Assembly (NCBI GenBank): GCA_041676645.1
Contig: JBAYRO010000058.1
Coordinates: 1-18,359, forward strand
Length of the DNA: 18,359 bases
Source of the DNA: JAMLIN01 sp041676645
GTDB lineage: Bacteria; Pseudomonadota; Gammaproteobacteria; Burkholderiales; Burkholderiaceae_E
Direction: 5' to 3'
Shown here: positions 5,927 through 13,886 of the stretch, one piece after another
Layout of the letters: every line of letters begins with the position of its first letter
How positions within the stretch are numbered: the stretch's first letter is position 1
Notes under the pieces: model-generated
The model's input: the letters and a program-made list of their open reading frames with translations, nothing else
Database searches by the model: none
What the model was told of the DNA's origin: nothing
Position numbers and translations under genes: made by a program

Positions 5927-7681
5927 TCAGTCGTCCGTGTCGCGGTCGCGACGATTGCTTTTCCAGAGCGAAGTGAACAGCCAGGCGCTGCCGGCGACCG
6001 CCCCGAGGAAGCCGGCCAGCCCGAAGATGGGCAGCCCGAACAGCGTCGGCCCGCCGGGCACGGTCATGACGATCGAGGAACCGATGATCAGCGCGGCGAT
6101 CACCAGGCCGACCACGAGCCGGTTGATCGCCCGATCGAGCTGGTTGCCGAATCGACGCAACTGGACCAGGTCGACATGCAGTTCCAGACGCCCGCGACGC
6201 GCGGCGCGCAGCAGCCGCGAGAGGTCCGCCGGCAGCCCCGCCGCCAGCGCGAGTGCCTGCCGGGCGCCGCTCCATCCCCGCTCGATCATCGCGGCGCCCG
6301 AATACCGTTCGGCGAGCAGCTTCTCGAGCACCGGCAGCGCTTCGCTCGCCATGTCGAACTCCGGATCGAGCTCGCGCCCCATGCCTTCGAGCGAGATGAA
6401 CGCCTTGACCAGCAGGCTCAGGTCCGCCGGCAGGCTGATCCGGTGGCGACGCAGCATGGCAAGCACATCGCCCAGCATGGCGCCGACCTGCAACTGCTTG
6501 AGCGGGACGCCGCGGTACTGGTCGGCGAAGGCCTCGACCTCGGTGACCAGGCCGTCCTCGTCGAGCACGGCGGACTCGCCCCAGTCGAGCAGCACTTCCA
6601 CCGCCCGCTCCGGTTGCTGGCGCACGAGGCCGAACATCAGTTCGGTGAGCTGCTCGCGATGCCTGGCGTTGAGCCGGCCGACCATCCCGAAGTCGATGAA
6701 GGCGATCCGGTTGCCGCTCAGGTAGAACACATTGCCCTGGTGGGGGTCGGCATGGAAGAAGCCGTCCTCGAGGATCATCTTGAGCACGGCCCGGGCGCCA
6801 CGGCGCGCAAGGAGCCGCCGATCGAGCCCGGCGGCATCGAGCTCGTCGATCTGCCGGCCGGCGACGCCCTTGATGCGTTGCTGGACGCAGAGGCTTTCGG
6901 TGCACCAATCCCAGTACACCCTGGGGATGACGACGATGGGGCCGATATCGGCGCTTGCCGTGGCGACGGCATCCGCCCGGGCGGCCTCCTCGTCGCTCCA
7001 GCCTTCGAAGTTGGCGGCGATGCGGTTCGCATTGCGACACTCGGTCACGAAGTCGAGTTCGTTGCGCAGCGTCCTGGCGAAGCGTCGCACCACTTGCTGC
7101 GGACGGAACGCCCGCAGCTCGGGGCTCTCCGATTCGATGATCTGGGCGATCCGCGCCATCAGCCGCAGGTCCGCCTCGACGACCGGTCCGATGCCGGGCC
7201 GGCGCACCTTGAGCACGACATCATCGCCTTCGTGGGTCCGGGCGCGGTAGACCTGCGCGATCGATGCGGCGGCGATCGGCTCGGGGTCGAACTGCGCGAA
7301 GACTTCCTCGGGTGGAGCGCCGAGGTCCTCGAGCAGTTGTTCACGGACCGCGGCGTAGGGTACCGGCGGGGCGTGATCCTGCAGCTTGCTGAACTCGGCG
7401 ATCCATTCGGGTTCGAGCAGGTCGACGCGGGTCGCGAGCATCTGGCCGAGCTTGACGAAGCTGGGGCCGAGTTCCTCGAAGGCGCGCCGTACCCGGGCGG
7501 GCGGCGTCAGGTGCGCGTGCTCGCTGGCCGCGCGCCAGTTCAGCGCCCGCCCGGCGCGTTCGAGCGCGTTGGCGAGCCCGACGCGACGCACCATGTCGCT
7601 GAAGCCGTAGCGAACGAGCACCGAGGCGATGTCGTGGAGCCGCCCGATGTCGCGGACGGAGGTCAGGGCCTGCCAGAGCAT
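5927..7681 (-). CDS. ubiB: ABC1/UbiB-type atypical kinase (AarF family)
   Basis: A 584-residue membrane-anchored atypical kinase/ATPase of the family that supports ubiquinone biosynthesis. Landmarks: KLGQ motif at 77-80 (family KxGQ), alanine-rich loop AAASIAQVY (137-145), ATP-contacting Lys158 in VVLKVRRPG, Glu208 in RNELDF, catalytic FHADPHQGN (309-317), and the metal-binding FIDFG (328-332, Asp330). Two transmembrane helices lie near the C-terminus (about 522-540 and 546-572). The start at 7681 gives the normal N-terminal amphipathic region; an ATG at 7738, four bases after the nnrS stop, is an alternative, and neither has a good Shine-Dalgarno sequence. It follows nnrS on the same strand (61-base gap) rather than ubiE/ubiJ, so it is probably a second, specialised copy or a family member with another client lipid. 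The gene symbol is by family only. Confidence 0.88.
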   Translation of the reverse strand: MLWQALTSVRDIGRLHDIASVLVRYGFSDMVRRVGLANALERAGRALNWRAASEHAHLTPPARVRRAFEELGPSFVKLGQMLATRVDLLEPEWIAEFSKLQDHAPPVPYAAVREQLLEDLGAPPEEVFAQFDPEPIAAASIAQVYRARTHEGDDVVLKVRRPGIGPVVEADLRLMARIAQIIESESPELRAFRPQQVVRRFARTLRNELDFVTECRNANRIAANFEGWSDEEAARADAVATASADIGPIVVIPRVYWDWCTESLCVQQRIKGVAGRQIDELDAAGLDRRLLARRGARAVLKMILEDGFFHADPHQGNVFYLSGNRIAFIDFGMVGRLNARHREQLTELMFGLVRQQPERAVEVLLDWGESAVLDEDGLVTEVEAFADQYRGVPLKQLQVGAMLGDVLAMLRRHRISLPADLSLLVKAFISLEGMGRELDPEFDMASEALPVLEKLLAERYSGAAMIERGWSGARQALALAAGLPADLSRLLRAARRGRLELHVDLVQLRRFGNQLDRAINRLVVGLVIAALIIGSSIVMTVPGGPTLFGLPIFGLAGFLGAVAGSAWLFTSLWKSNRRDRDTDD

Positions 7682-7742
7682 GGACGGTGTGGGGAAGTGG
7701 CAAGGAGTATGTCGCCGCACGATCCGTGTCGGCGACATGGGA

Positions 7743-8972
7743 TCATCGCACGAGCGGGTCTTCGGCCAGTCCGGCGCAGCCATGCTGGCCGTCGGTACGC
7801 GGGCCGACGAGTATGGCCCAGTGAAACCGCAGGTGCAGGCCGAAGGCGAGCATCCAGCAGGCACTGGACAGCCCGATGGCGATCCGCGCATCCAGCCCGG
7901 CGATGCCCATCGCCGCCCGTGCGGCGGCGGCGCAGGCGATCAGGCCGGCGGCCGCCGGGACCCAGGCCCGGTCGTCGGGCTCGAAGCCGGCATGGATCCG
8001 GCCGGCGATGTTCAGTACCGCGAAGATCGCCAGGCCCATCGCCCCGATCACCAGCAGGTGCCGACCGGCGCTGGTCCAGGGCAGGTCGGCGAGGATGGCC
8101 GTGCCCATGGTCGCGTAGCCGAGCGCCATGAACCAGTAGACCAGGTAGAGCATGAAGGCCCAGCGCCGCAGCAGGGCGCGGCCGACATGCCAGTCATTGG
8201 TGAGGTTGAACAGGGCCGCGGCGCTTGCCAGCGCCACCCAGCCCGAGACCGGATGGCCGGGCGCGAGGAACTCGGCCGCGGTGTAGAGCAGGATGCAGGC
8301 GATCGCGAGATTGCGGCGCGGCGGGCGGGCGAGGTACTGGACGTCGGCATTGCCGATGTCCTCGAGCGCGGAGTTGACGATGCGCATCGAGATGCGGCTC
8401 ATCGCGACGACGATCAGGACCATCAGCAGGCCCACCATGACGAGCAGCCAGCGCATCGGCCAGGCGCCCGCCAGCGCATCGATGTGAAAGCCGGCGGTGG
8501 CCGCGATCATGGCGCATAGCACCCACACGAAGGACAGCTGGCGGCGTTCGGGATCGGCGAGGATGCGTGGCGCCAGCATCGCGAGCAGCGCGCCGAGCAG
8601 GCCGATGTCGGCGAGCATCGAGAGAATCGCCAGGGGCGGCACGGCCGCGCCGGCGAAAGCGATGCGCCCGGCGATCCACAGCAGGAGCAGCGCGAGGACC
8701 CGTTCGCGACCGAACTCCACCGTGCCGGTGAACTCCGGTATCGAGGTGAGGGTGAAGCCGACCACCGAGGCCAGCGCGAAGCCGAAAAGCAGCTCATGGG
8801 CATGCCAGACGATGGGACCGCCGGGTGTCGACGGAAGGCCGGCGCCCAGCAGCCAGAAGCCCGCCCAGGCGGCGATGGCGAGCACCGCGGTGACCGCGGT
8901 GAGCAGGAAGAAGGGCCGAAAGCCGCATTCGAACAATGGCGCAAGCGCCCCGGAGCGAATCGTCTTCAGCAT
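7743..8972 (-). CDS. nnrS: NnrS family heme/copper membrane protein
   Basis: NnrS proteins are polytopic inner-membrane proteins binding heme and copper. They are induced by nitric oxide and help cells to withstand nitrosative stress, although the exact chemistry is unsettled. The 409-residue product has the family opening FECGFRPFFLL (14-24) and the metal/heme-ligand motif VWHAHELLFGF (55-65, His57 and His59). Roughly twelve hydrophobic segments follow, with NLTNDWHVGR and LRFHW near the later helices. The ATG at 8972 overlaps the stop of the upstream ATPase gene (ATGCTGA), implying translational coupling. This is the strongest clue to the physiology of the whole operon, and it fits the FNR/NnrR-type box in front of the first gene. 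Confidence 0.93.
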   Translation of the reverse strand: MLKTIRSGALAPLFECGFRPFFLLTAVTAVLAIAAWAGFWLLGAGLPSTPGGPIVWHAHELLFGFALASVVGFTLTSIPEFTGTVEFGRERVLALLLLWIAGRIAFAGAAVPPLAILSMLADIGLLGALLAMLAPRILADPERRQLSFVWVLCAMIAATAGFHIDALAGAWPMRWLLVMVGLLMVLIVVAMSRISMRIVNSALEDIGNADVQYLARPPRRNLAIACILLYTAAEFLAPGHPVSGWVALASAAALFNLTNDWHVGRALLRRWAFMLYLVYWFMALGYATMGTAILADLPWTSAGRHLLVIGAMGLAIFAVLNIAGRIHAGFEPDDRAWVPAAAGLIACAAAARAAMGIAGLDARIAIGLSSACWMLAFGLHLRFHWAILVGPRTDGQHGCAGLAEDPLVR

Positions 8973-9877
8973 CGCAGGTGGCGCCCCGCCGCGGGGGCGA
9001 TGGCTGGTGTCTCCGCCCCGATCAGGCGCACCGCCGGCAGCGTCGGTGCGAAGCCGTCCCCGGCGACAGGCGTAGCGACCGGCGCCAGGTCGAAGCATTT
9101 GCGCACGACGGGGTCCTGCAGCAGCGATGCGGTCACCCGGTGGACGAAGGCGTCGTCGCGTTGCATCGCCGGCCGGTCGATCGCGAAGCGGCGCGCGATG
9201 CGGCCCGGAGACGGTGTCATCACCAGGATGGTGTCGGACAGGCGGACCGCTTCCATCAGGTCGTGCGTGATCATCAGCACGCCCATCGTGCGCTCGCGCA
9301 TGTGCTCGAGAAGAAGCCCGTACAACTCGGTCTTCAGGCCGATGTCGAGTGCCGAGAACGGTTCGTCCAGAAGCAGCAGGTCGGGCTCGAGGACGAGCGC
9401 GCGGGCGAGCGCCACCCGGCTCTGCATGCCGCCCGAGAGCTGGTGCGGGAATTTCCCGAGATCGTCCTCGACCAGCCCGAGCCGCAGTCCGAGTGCACGG
9501 GCGCGCGCTTCGCGTTCGGCGCGTCCGATGCCGGCGGCCTTGAGACCCAGTGCGATATTGTCGAGCGCCGGCTTCCAGGGAAGCAGGCGCGGCTGCTGGA
9601 ACATGCAGGCGGGCCGGGCGAAATCGTTGTCCAGGCGACCGCTGCGCACCTGCAGAAGCCCGGCGCACAGATGCAGCAGGGTTGTCTTGCCGCAGCCCGA
9701 GGGCCCGACCAGGGCAAGCACTTCGCCGGCGGCGACATCGAGCGCGATGTCTTCGAGCACCGGGCGCAGCGCGAACGCATGCTCCAGGCCACGGACCTCG
9801 AGCCGCGGTCCGGCAGAGGCGGCGGGGCCCGGCGATGCCGGATTCGGCTCCGGACGGGCTGCGGGACGGGCGCTCAT
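8966..9877 (-). CDS. ABC transporter ATP-binding protein, nitrate/sulfonate/taurine (NitT/TauT) type
   Basis: Drives the inner-membrane importer formed with the next two upstream genes. The 303-residue product has Walker A GPSGCGKTT (58-66), Q-loop CMFQQPRLLPWKPALDNI (91-108, the wording typical of SsuB/TauB ATPases), signature LSGGMQSR (147-154), Walker B LLLLDEPFSALD (167-178) and switch LMITHD (201-206). It is longer than SsuB-type proteins (about 250 residues), with a Pro/Ala-rich N-terminal extension of about 24 residues and a C-terminal tail of about 45 residues of unknown use. The ATG at 9877 overlaps the permease stop as ATGA; an ATG at 9892 would add five residues. The 3' end overlaps nnrS by seven bases. 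Confidence 0.93.
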   Translation of the reverse strand: MSARPAARPEPNPASPGPAASAGPRLEVRGLEHAFALRPVLEDIALDVAAGEVLALVGPSGCGKTTLLHLCAGLLQVRSGRLDNDFARPACMFQQPRLLPWKPALDNIALGLKAAGIGRAEREARARALGLRLGLVEDDLGKFPHQLSGGMQSRVALARALVLEPDLLLLDEPFSALDIGLKTELYGLLLEHMRERTMGVLMITHDLMEAVRLSDTILVMTPSPGRIARRFAIDRPAMQRDDAFVHRVTASLLQDPVVRKCFDLAPVATPVAGDGFAPTLPAVRLIGAETPAIAPAAGRHLRC

Positions 9878-10662
9878 GCGGGCATCCGCCATCGTTCGAT
9901 CTCGCGCTTGATCGGCTCGAGCAGGAGGTACTCGACGGCCAGCAGCAGGCCGACCACCGCGCTGATCCAGGCCAGCGTCGATGCGGTATCGAGATGCGAT
10001 CGGCTGACGGCGAGCGCCGCGCCGACGCCATCGCTCGATGCGAGCAGCTCGGCCATCACGACGACCTTCCAGGAGATGCCCAGCGCGGTGATCCAGGCCG
10101 GGAACAGGTAGGAAACGACATGCGGCAGGTAGATGTCGGTCACGCGCATCGACAGCGGTACCCGGTACGCGCTGGCCATGTCCCGGAGCTGTCCGTCGAG
10201 GGTGCGGGCGCCCTGCATCGCGCCCACGAAAACGACCGGCAGGCAGGCGATGAAGACCGTGAACACCGGCGTGCCGTCGCCGGTGCCGAACCACAGCATC
10301 GCGAGCACCAGCCAGGCGATCGGCGGCGTGCCGATGAGCACGGTCATGATGGGGCGCGACATCATCGATGCGGTCATCGAGACACCGGCGGCGATCCCGA
10401 AGACGCTGCCCAGCAGCAAGGCGGCGCCCAGGCCGGCGAGGGCGCGGCGCGCGGTCGTCGCCAGCTCGAGCCAGGCCCCGCCTTCGGTCATGAGGCCCGC
10501 TAGGGTGCTCGCGGTGGTGCGTGGATCGGGCAGGATCAGGTCGCCATAGGCGACGCTCAGCCATTCCCAGGCGGCGAGCAGCAGCAACAGGCTCGCGATC
10601 GCGCCCCAGCCGCTCCACAGGTATGCCGGCAGCGCGCGCAGGGCGTTGCGCAGCAGGTTCAA
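9874..10662 (-). CDS. ABC transporter permease, NitT/TauT (SsuC-like) type
   Basis: Inner-membrane channel subunit of the importer; 262 residues, normal for SsuC/TauC-type permeases. Hydrophobic segments lie at about 20-37, 73-95, 104-124, 132-149, 183-206 and 228-248. The cytoplasmic coupling loop (160-181, DMASAYRVPL... ending IYLP) corresponds to the EAA motif, although the usual Gly is Val168. The only reasonable start is TTG at 10662, which overlaps the binding-protein stop as TTGA; no in-frame ATG or GTG lies between the upstream gene body and residue 58. A rare start plus overlap suggests translation depends on the preceding gene. The stop overlaps the ATPase start as ATGA. Confidence 0.9.
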   Translation of the reverse strand: MNLLRNALRALPAYLWSGWGAIASLLLLLAAWEWLSVAYGDLILPDPRTTASTLAGLMTEGGAWLELATTARRALAGLGAALLLGSVFGIAAGVSMTASMMSRPIMTVLIGTPPIAWLVLAMLWFGTGDGTPVFTVFIACLPVVFVGAMQGARTLDGQLRDMASAYRVPLSMRVTDIYLPHVVSYLFPAWITALGISWKVVVMAELLASSDGVGAALAVSRSHLDTASTLAWISAVVGLLLAVEYLLLEPIKREIERWRMPA

Positions 10663-11690
10663 TGCGCTGCGCGCCCGTAGAAGGCGGCGTCCGGCATGCG
10701 TCCTCCGATCGACGCGGGATTGCGCTCGAGCAGCGCATCGTAGAAGTACTCGAGTTCCTCGCGGGCCTCGGCGGCCGGCACCGCCTCGAGCGGGCTCGAG
10801 GCGATCGCATCGGCCACGGCATCGGCATCGAGCATCTCGATGCGGGCCGCCACCATCCGCCCGCATTCGGCGGCATTCGCCTGGCACCATGCCAGCGAAT
10901 CCCGATAGGCCGACTGGATCCGGTCGAGCAGCTCCGGCCGATCGCGCAGCGCGCCCACCGCGGCGATCCCGGCCTGCGGGATGCGTGGCGCGCGCCCCAG
11001 TACCCGGCCCCATTCGGCCTGCAGGTCGATCGAACGATGCAGTTCCGGCGCGATGGCGCTGGTCGGAAAGGATTTCACGCGTCGCAGCGCCATCGAGACC
11101 ATCGGCTCGGCGAGCAGGGCGTGGTCGACCCGGCGCGCGAGCAGCAGCTGCATCGCGTCCATCGGCGAGGCAACGTAGCGCAGCGTGAAGTCATGCCGCG
11201 GATCGAGCCCCTGGGCTTCGCTGATCAGCCCGAAGAGCAGGTCGGGCATGTCGGCGCGAAACGGCATCGCGATCTCCTTGCCCCGGAGGTCCGCAAGGGT
11301 TTCCAGGCCTTCCTCGCGCGATACCAGCCACAGGATGCCCCAGGTCGAGACATTGATCAGCTCGAGCTTCGCGCCGCGGTTGTAGAGGTTCGCCGCCACG
11401 TTGGTGGGCACCGCAAGGACATCGGCCTTGCCCTCGAGCGCGAGCACCCGCAACTGGTCCGGATCGCGCCAGGGCCGGAACTCCACCGACTCGGCGACAT
11501 CGGCGAGCGCTCCCGATTCGGCCATGTGGATCAGGGGGAACGAGACCGCCGCGAGCGGCCCGCCGAGCACGAGGCGGGGCAGCGTCTGCGCCTGCGCCGG
11601 CGACATGAGGAAGGCCATGCAGGCGGCCAGCAGCAGGCATGCCAGCACACGGCGATGCGGGCGTGTCCGGGTCGACCGGGACGAGGACAT
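10659..11690 (-). CDS. Periplasmic substrate-binding protein of the NMT1/SsuA-like class
   Basis: Captures the substrate in the periplasm and hands it to the ABC importer. The 343-residue precursor has a basic n-region (RTRPHRR), a hydrophobic core (15-29) and an AQA-Q cleavage site at about residue 34-35. An internal LAAC (21-24) also fits a lipobox, so a lipoprotein cannot be excluded. The mature part has the type II binding-protein pattern of the NMT1/THI5 and SsuA relatives: start on a VLGGPLAAVSFPL strand, GKADVLAVPTNVAANLYNRG (88-107), LADLRGKEIAMP (about 132-143). Ligand not deducible. The ATG is three bases after the TonB-receptor stop and has GGAGG nine to ten bases upstream. Confidence 0.87.
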   Translation of the reverse strand: MSSSRSTRTRPHRRVLACLLLAACMAFLMSPAQAQTLPRLVLGGPLAAVSFPLIHMAESGALADVAESVEFRPWRDPDQLRVLALEGKADVLAVPTNVAANLYNRGAKLELINVSTWGILWLVSREEGLETLADLRGKEIAMPFRADMPDLLFGLISEAQGLDPRHDFTLRYVASPMDAMQLLLARRVDHALLAEPMVSMALRRVKSFPTSAIAPELHRSIDLQAEWGRVLGRAPRIPQAGIAAVGALRDRPELLDRIQSAYRDSLAWCQANAAECGRMVAARIEMLDADAVADAIASSPLEAVPAAEAREELEYFYDALLERNPASIGGRMPDAAFYGRAAH

Positions 11691-11693
11691 GGG

Positions 11694-13793
11694 TCAGAAC
11701 CCTCCGCTCAGCGTCACGACGAGACCCCGGCCCGGAGCCTGGATCTCCTGGCCCGACAGGCCCTGGGCGAGATGTTCATGGTAGCCTTTGTCGAACAGGT
11801 TGGTCAGGCGGACGTCGAGCGCGCTGTCGGCGAAACCGCCGAGCCGGCCGAATTTCCATCCGAAGGCGAGGTCGGCGGTGATGAAGGATGGTGTCCGGTC
11901 CTCGGCGCCGTTGGTGAAGCGGGTCGCAATCCGCTTCTGGGCGGCCACCGCCCGCAACTGCGCGCGCCATCCGAAACCTCGCTCCGACGGCTGCCCGATG
12001 CCGAGGCGGATCTCGGGCGGCGGCATCTCGGTGAGGGGTTCGTCGTCCTGGTGGTTGCGCCCGCGCAGCCAGGTGAAGCTGGCGTCGGCGAGCCAGCTGC
12101 CGAAGGGCTTGCTCGCACCGCCCTCGACGCCGTGGATGCTCACCTTGTCGAGATTCTCGGTCTGCTTGATCGGCAGGCCGTTCTGCGGATGGGTCGCTCC
12201 GGTGACGCGCCCCGCGATGTAGTCGTCGATCCGGGTATGGAAGATGGCGATCCGATAGCCCAGTGCCGGCGTATCGCCCTTCAGGCCGAGCTCGATGCTG
12301 ATCGATCGTTCGGGTTCGAGGTCGGGATTGCCGACATGGAAGTATCCGTCGCCGCGTGCCGAGTCCTCGAAGCGTTCGCGCATGTCGGCGGCCCGGTAGG
12401 CGCTGCCGAGGTTGATGTAGGGATTGAGCGCCGGAGAAATCGCGTGGCTCGCGCCGATCGACCAGGCGATGGTGTCGTCGGTGTGGCGCAGCCCGGTGGT
12501 CTGCGCGGCGGGACCGACACCCTTCTGGTCGGCGTCGCCGACGACGCGGTCATAGCGCAGGGCCGCCACGACCAGGGTGTCGCCGAAGCTGATCTCGTCC
12601 TGGATGTACGCGCCGGTCGATTCCATCCGTCCGTTGCGGAACGGATCGTTGCGCATGTTGTTGTCGAACAGCGGTGGATTGTTGTCCATGAAGCGCGTCG
12701 GGTTGGCGCTCATGCGCCAGTGCTCGGCGCCCAGGGTGAGCAGGTGGCGCTCGCCCACCGGCACGAGGTAGCGAAGCTTCACGCCGTCCGTCTCGAAGGT
12801 GACGTCGTTGCGGACGTAGTCGCGCCCGAGTGCGTCCGAGCGCGCCCGGATCTGGCGGAAGACATCCTGGCGGTAGATGTCCACGGACAGCTTGCCGACG
12901 CCGATCCGGGTATCGACCCCGAGCTCGATCAGTTCGCGTCTCTGCTCCGGCGAATGGATCGTGACCCGGCCGAGCGGCGGCGCGATGCCGGCGCCGCCAG
13001 GCTGGCCTCCCGTGCGCGCCGAACCGGGGTACCAGACGTCGTGGTCGGCATGGCGTTGCAGGTTGGCGCGCCAGACGGTGCCCCCCTCGGTGCGATAGCC
13101 GTACTTCAGGAGCAGGGAATCCGACTGGTATCCGGTGCGCGGTACCCGGCCGTCGGCGCCACGATAGTCGTCGAGATCGCGGCCGGCCACGCCGAGGACG
13201 AGGGCATGCCGGGGGCTTGCATAGCGGTAGATTCCCGCGCCGGCGAAGCCCTTGTCCACGGTGCTGCCGGTGAGGGACACCCGGCCGCCGTGTGTGGGGT
13301 CGTCGGCAAAGCGCAGGCGCGGCGTCAGCAGGTTCACGGCCCCGCCCATCGCCCCGCTGCCGTACAGGACCGACGAGGGTCCTTTCACCACCTCGGCGCG
13401 TTCGAGCAGGCCGGCGTCGAGGAAGGAGGCGATGGCACCCTGGGGTTGCGCCGAATTGACCCGCACCCCGTCGACCAGGATCCCGATGCTTTCCTTCTTC
13501 AGCCCGCGCAACACCGGGTTCTGTCCCCAGGCGCCATCCGACTGCACCGCGAGCCCGGGCTCGCCGCGCATCAGGCTGCCGGCCGGGCCGGTGGTGGCGA
13601 CGCCGGCCTCCAGCACTTCGATCGCCTGCGGTGTGCTGACCGTCGGCGTGGCGTAGCCGCGCGCGGTGACGCTGACCTCGGGCAGCGCATCCTTGCCGTG
13701 CGCCGCCTGGGGGCTGGCTCCCAGGGTGACCAGGCCGAGCAGCGCGAGCGTCGCGATGCCCGGAGCGGGAGAGGCGGGTGTCGGCAATGCCAT
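11694..13793 (-). CDS. TonB-dependent outer-membrane receptor, heme/metal-chelate type
   Basis: Energised outer-membrane gate feeding the ABC importer encoded behind it. The 699-residue precursor has an Ala-rich signal peptide (cleavage near 30-34), a TonB box LPEVSVTA (37-44), a plug with VLRGLKKESIGILVDGVRVN (94-113) and VVKGPSSVLYGSGAMGGAVNLLTPR (from 135), then a 22-strand barrel ending in a C-terminal Phe (LSGGF). In the barrel, YRAA (466-469) and NPDL (489-492) with His486 between them resemble the FRAP/NPNL boxes and histidine of heme receptors. TNLFDKGYHEHL (664-675) is the standard penultimate-strand motif. Heme, a copper chelate or another metal chelate are the main candidates. No in-frame start lies upstream of the ATG at 13793, although the signal peptide has no basic residue at its N-terminus and the Shine-Dalgarno sequence is weak. 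Confidence 0.93.
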   Translation of the reverse strand: MALPTPASPAPGIATLALLGLVTLGASPQAAHGKDALPEVSVTARGYATPTVSTPQAIEVLEAGVATTGPAGSLMRGEPGLAVQSDGAWGQNPVLRGLKKESIGILVDGVRVNSAQPQGAIASFLDAGLLERAEVVKGPSSVLYGSGAMGGAVNLLTPRLRFADDPTHGGRVSLTGSTVDKGFAGAGIYRYASPRHALVLGVAGRDLDDYRGADGRVPRTGYQSDSLLLKYGYRTEGGTVWRANLQRHADHDVWYPGSARTGGQPGGAGIAPPLGRVTIHSPEQRRELIELGVDTRIGVGKLSVDIYRQDVFRQIRARSDALGRDYVRNDVTFETDGVKLRYLVPVGERHLLTLGAEHWRMSANPTRFMDNNPPLFDNNMRNDPFRNGRMESTGAYIQDEISFGDTLVVAALRYDRVVGDADQKGVGPAAQTTGLRHTDDTIAWSIGASHAISPALNPYINLGSAYRAADMRERFEDSARGDGYFHVGNPDLEPERSISIELGLKGDTPALGYRIAIFHTRIDDYIAGRVTGATHPQNGLPIKQTENLDKVSIHGVEGGASKPFGSWLADASFTWLRGRNHQDDEPLTEMPPPEIRLGIGQPSERGFGWRAQLRAVAAQKRIATRFTNGAEDRTPSFITADLAFGWKFGRLGGFADSALDVRLTNLFDKGYHEHLAQGLSGQEIQAPGRGLVVTLSGGF

Positions 13794-13820
13794 CGTGGAG
13801 TTCCATTCGAAGGTGGAAGA

Positions 13821-13845
13821 GCTGGCTTGCGGTGCGCTGGCTTGC
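13821..13845. repeat. Direct repeat in the TonB-operon leader
   Basis: GCTGGCTTGC occurs twice (13821-13830 and 13836-13845), separated by GGTGC, giving a 15-base period. It lies in the predicted untranslated leader of the TonB-receptor mRNA, 28-52 bases upstream of its ATG. Function unknown. Confidence 0.6.
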
Positions 13846-13874
13846 CCGGGGGACCCGATGAGGTCGATCGGAGC

Positions 13875-13880
13875 AAAATA
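13875..13880 (-). promoter_or_regulatory. Predicted -10 element of the TonB-ABC-nnrS operon
   Basis: Minus strand reads TATTTT, an AT-rich island in a GC-rich gap, 82 bases upstream of the receptor ATG. There is no good -35 hexamer at 16-18 bases. Instead the FNR-type palindrome ends exactly 22 bases upstream, the arrangement of class II activator-dependent promoters. The predicted transcription start is near 13868. Confidence 0.55.
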
Positions 13881-13886
13881 CGGGAA

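Noticed and set aside
6176..8131. A 651-codon plus-strand frame opposite the ABC1 kinase and nnrS
   Set aside because: It spans the boundary of two well-supported minus-strand genes and shows no conserved motif.
13794..13880. Cobalamin or TPP riboswitch in the TonB-receptor leader
   Set aside because: The leader is only about 75 bases and has no recognisable box of either type.
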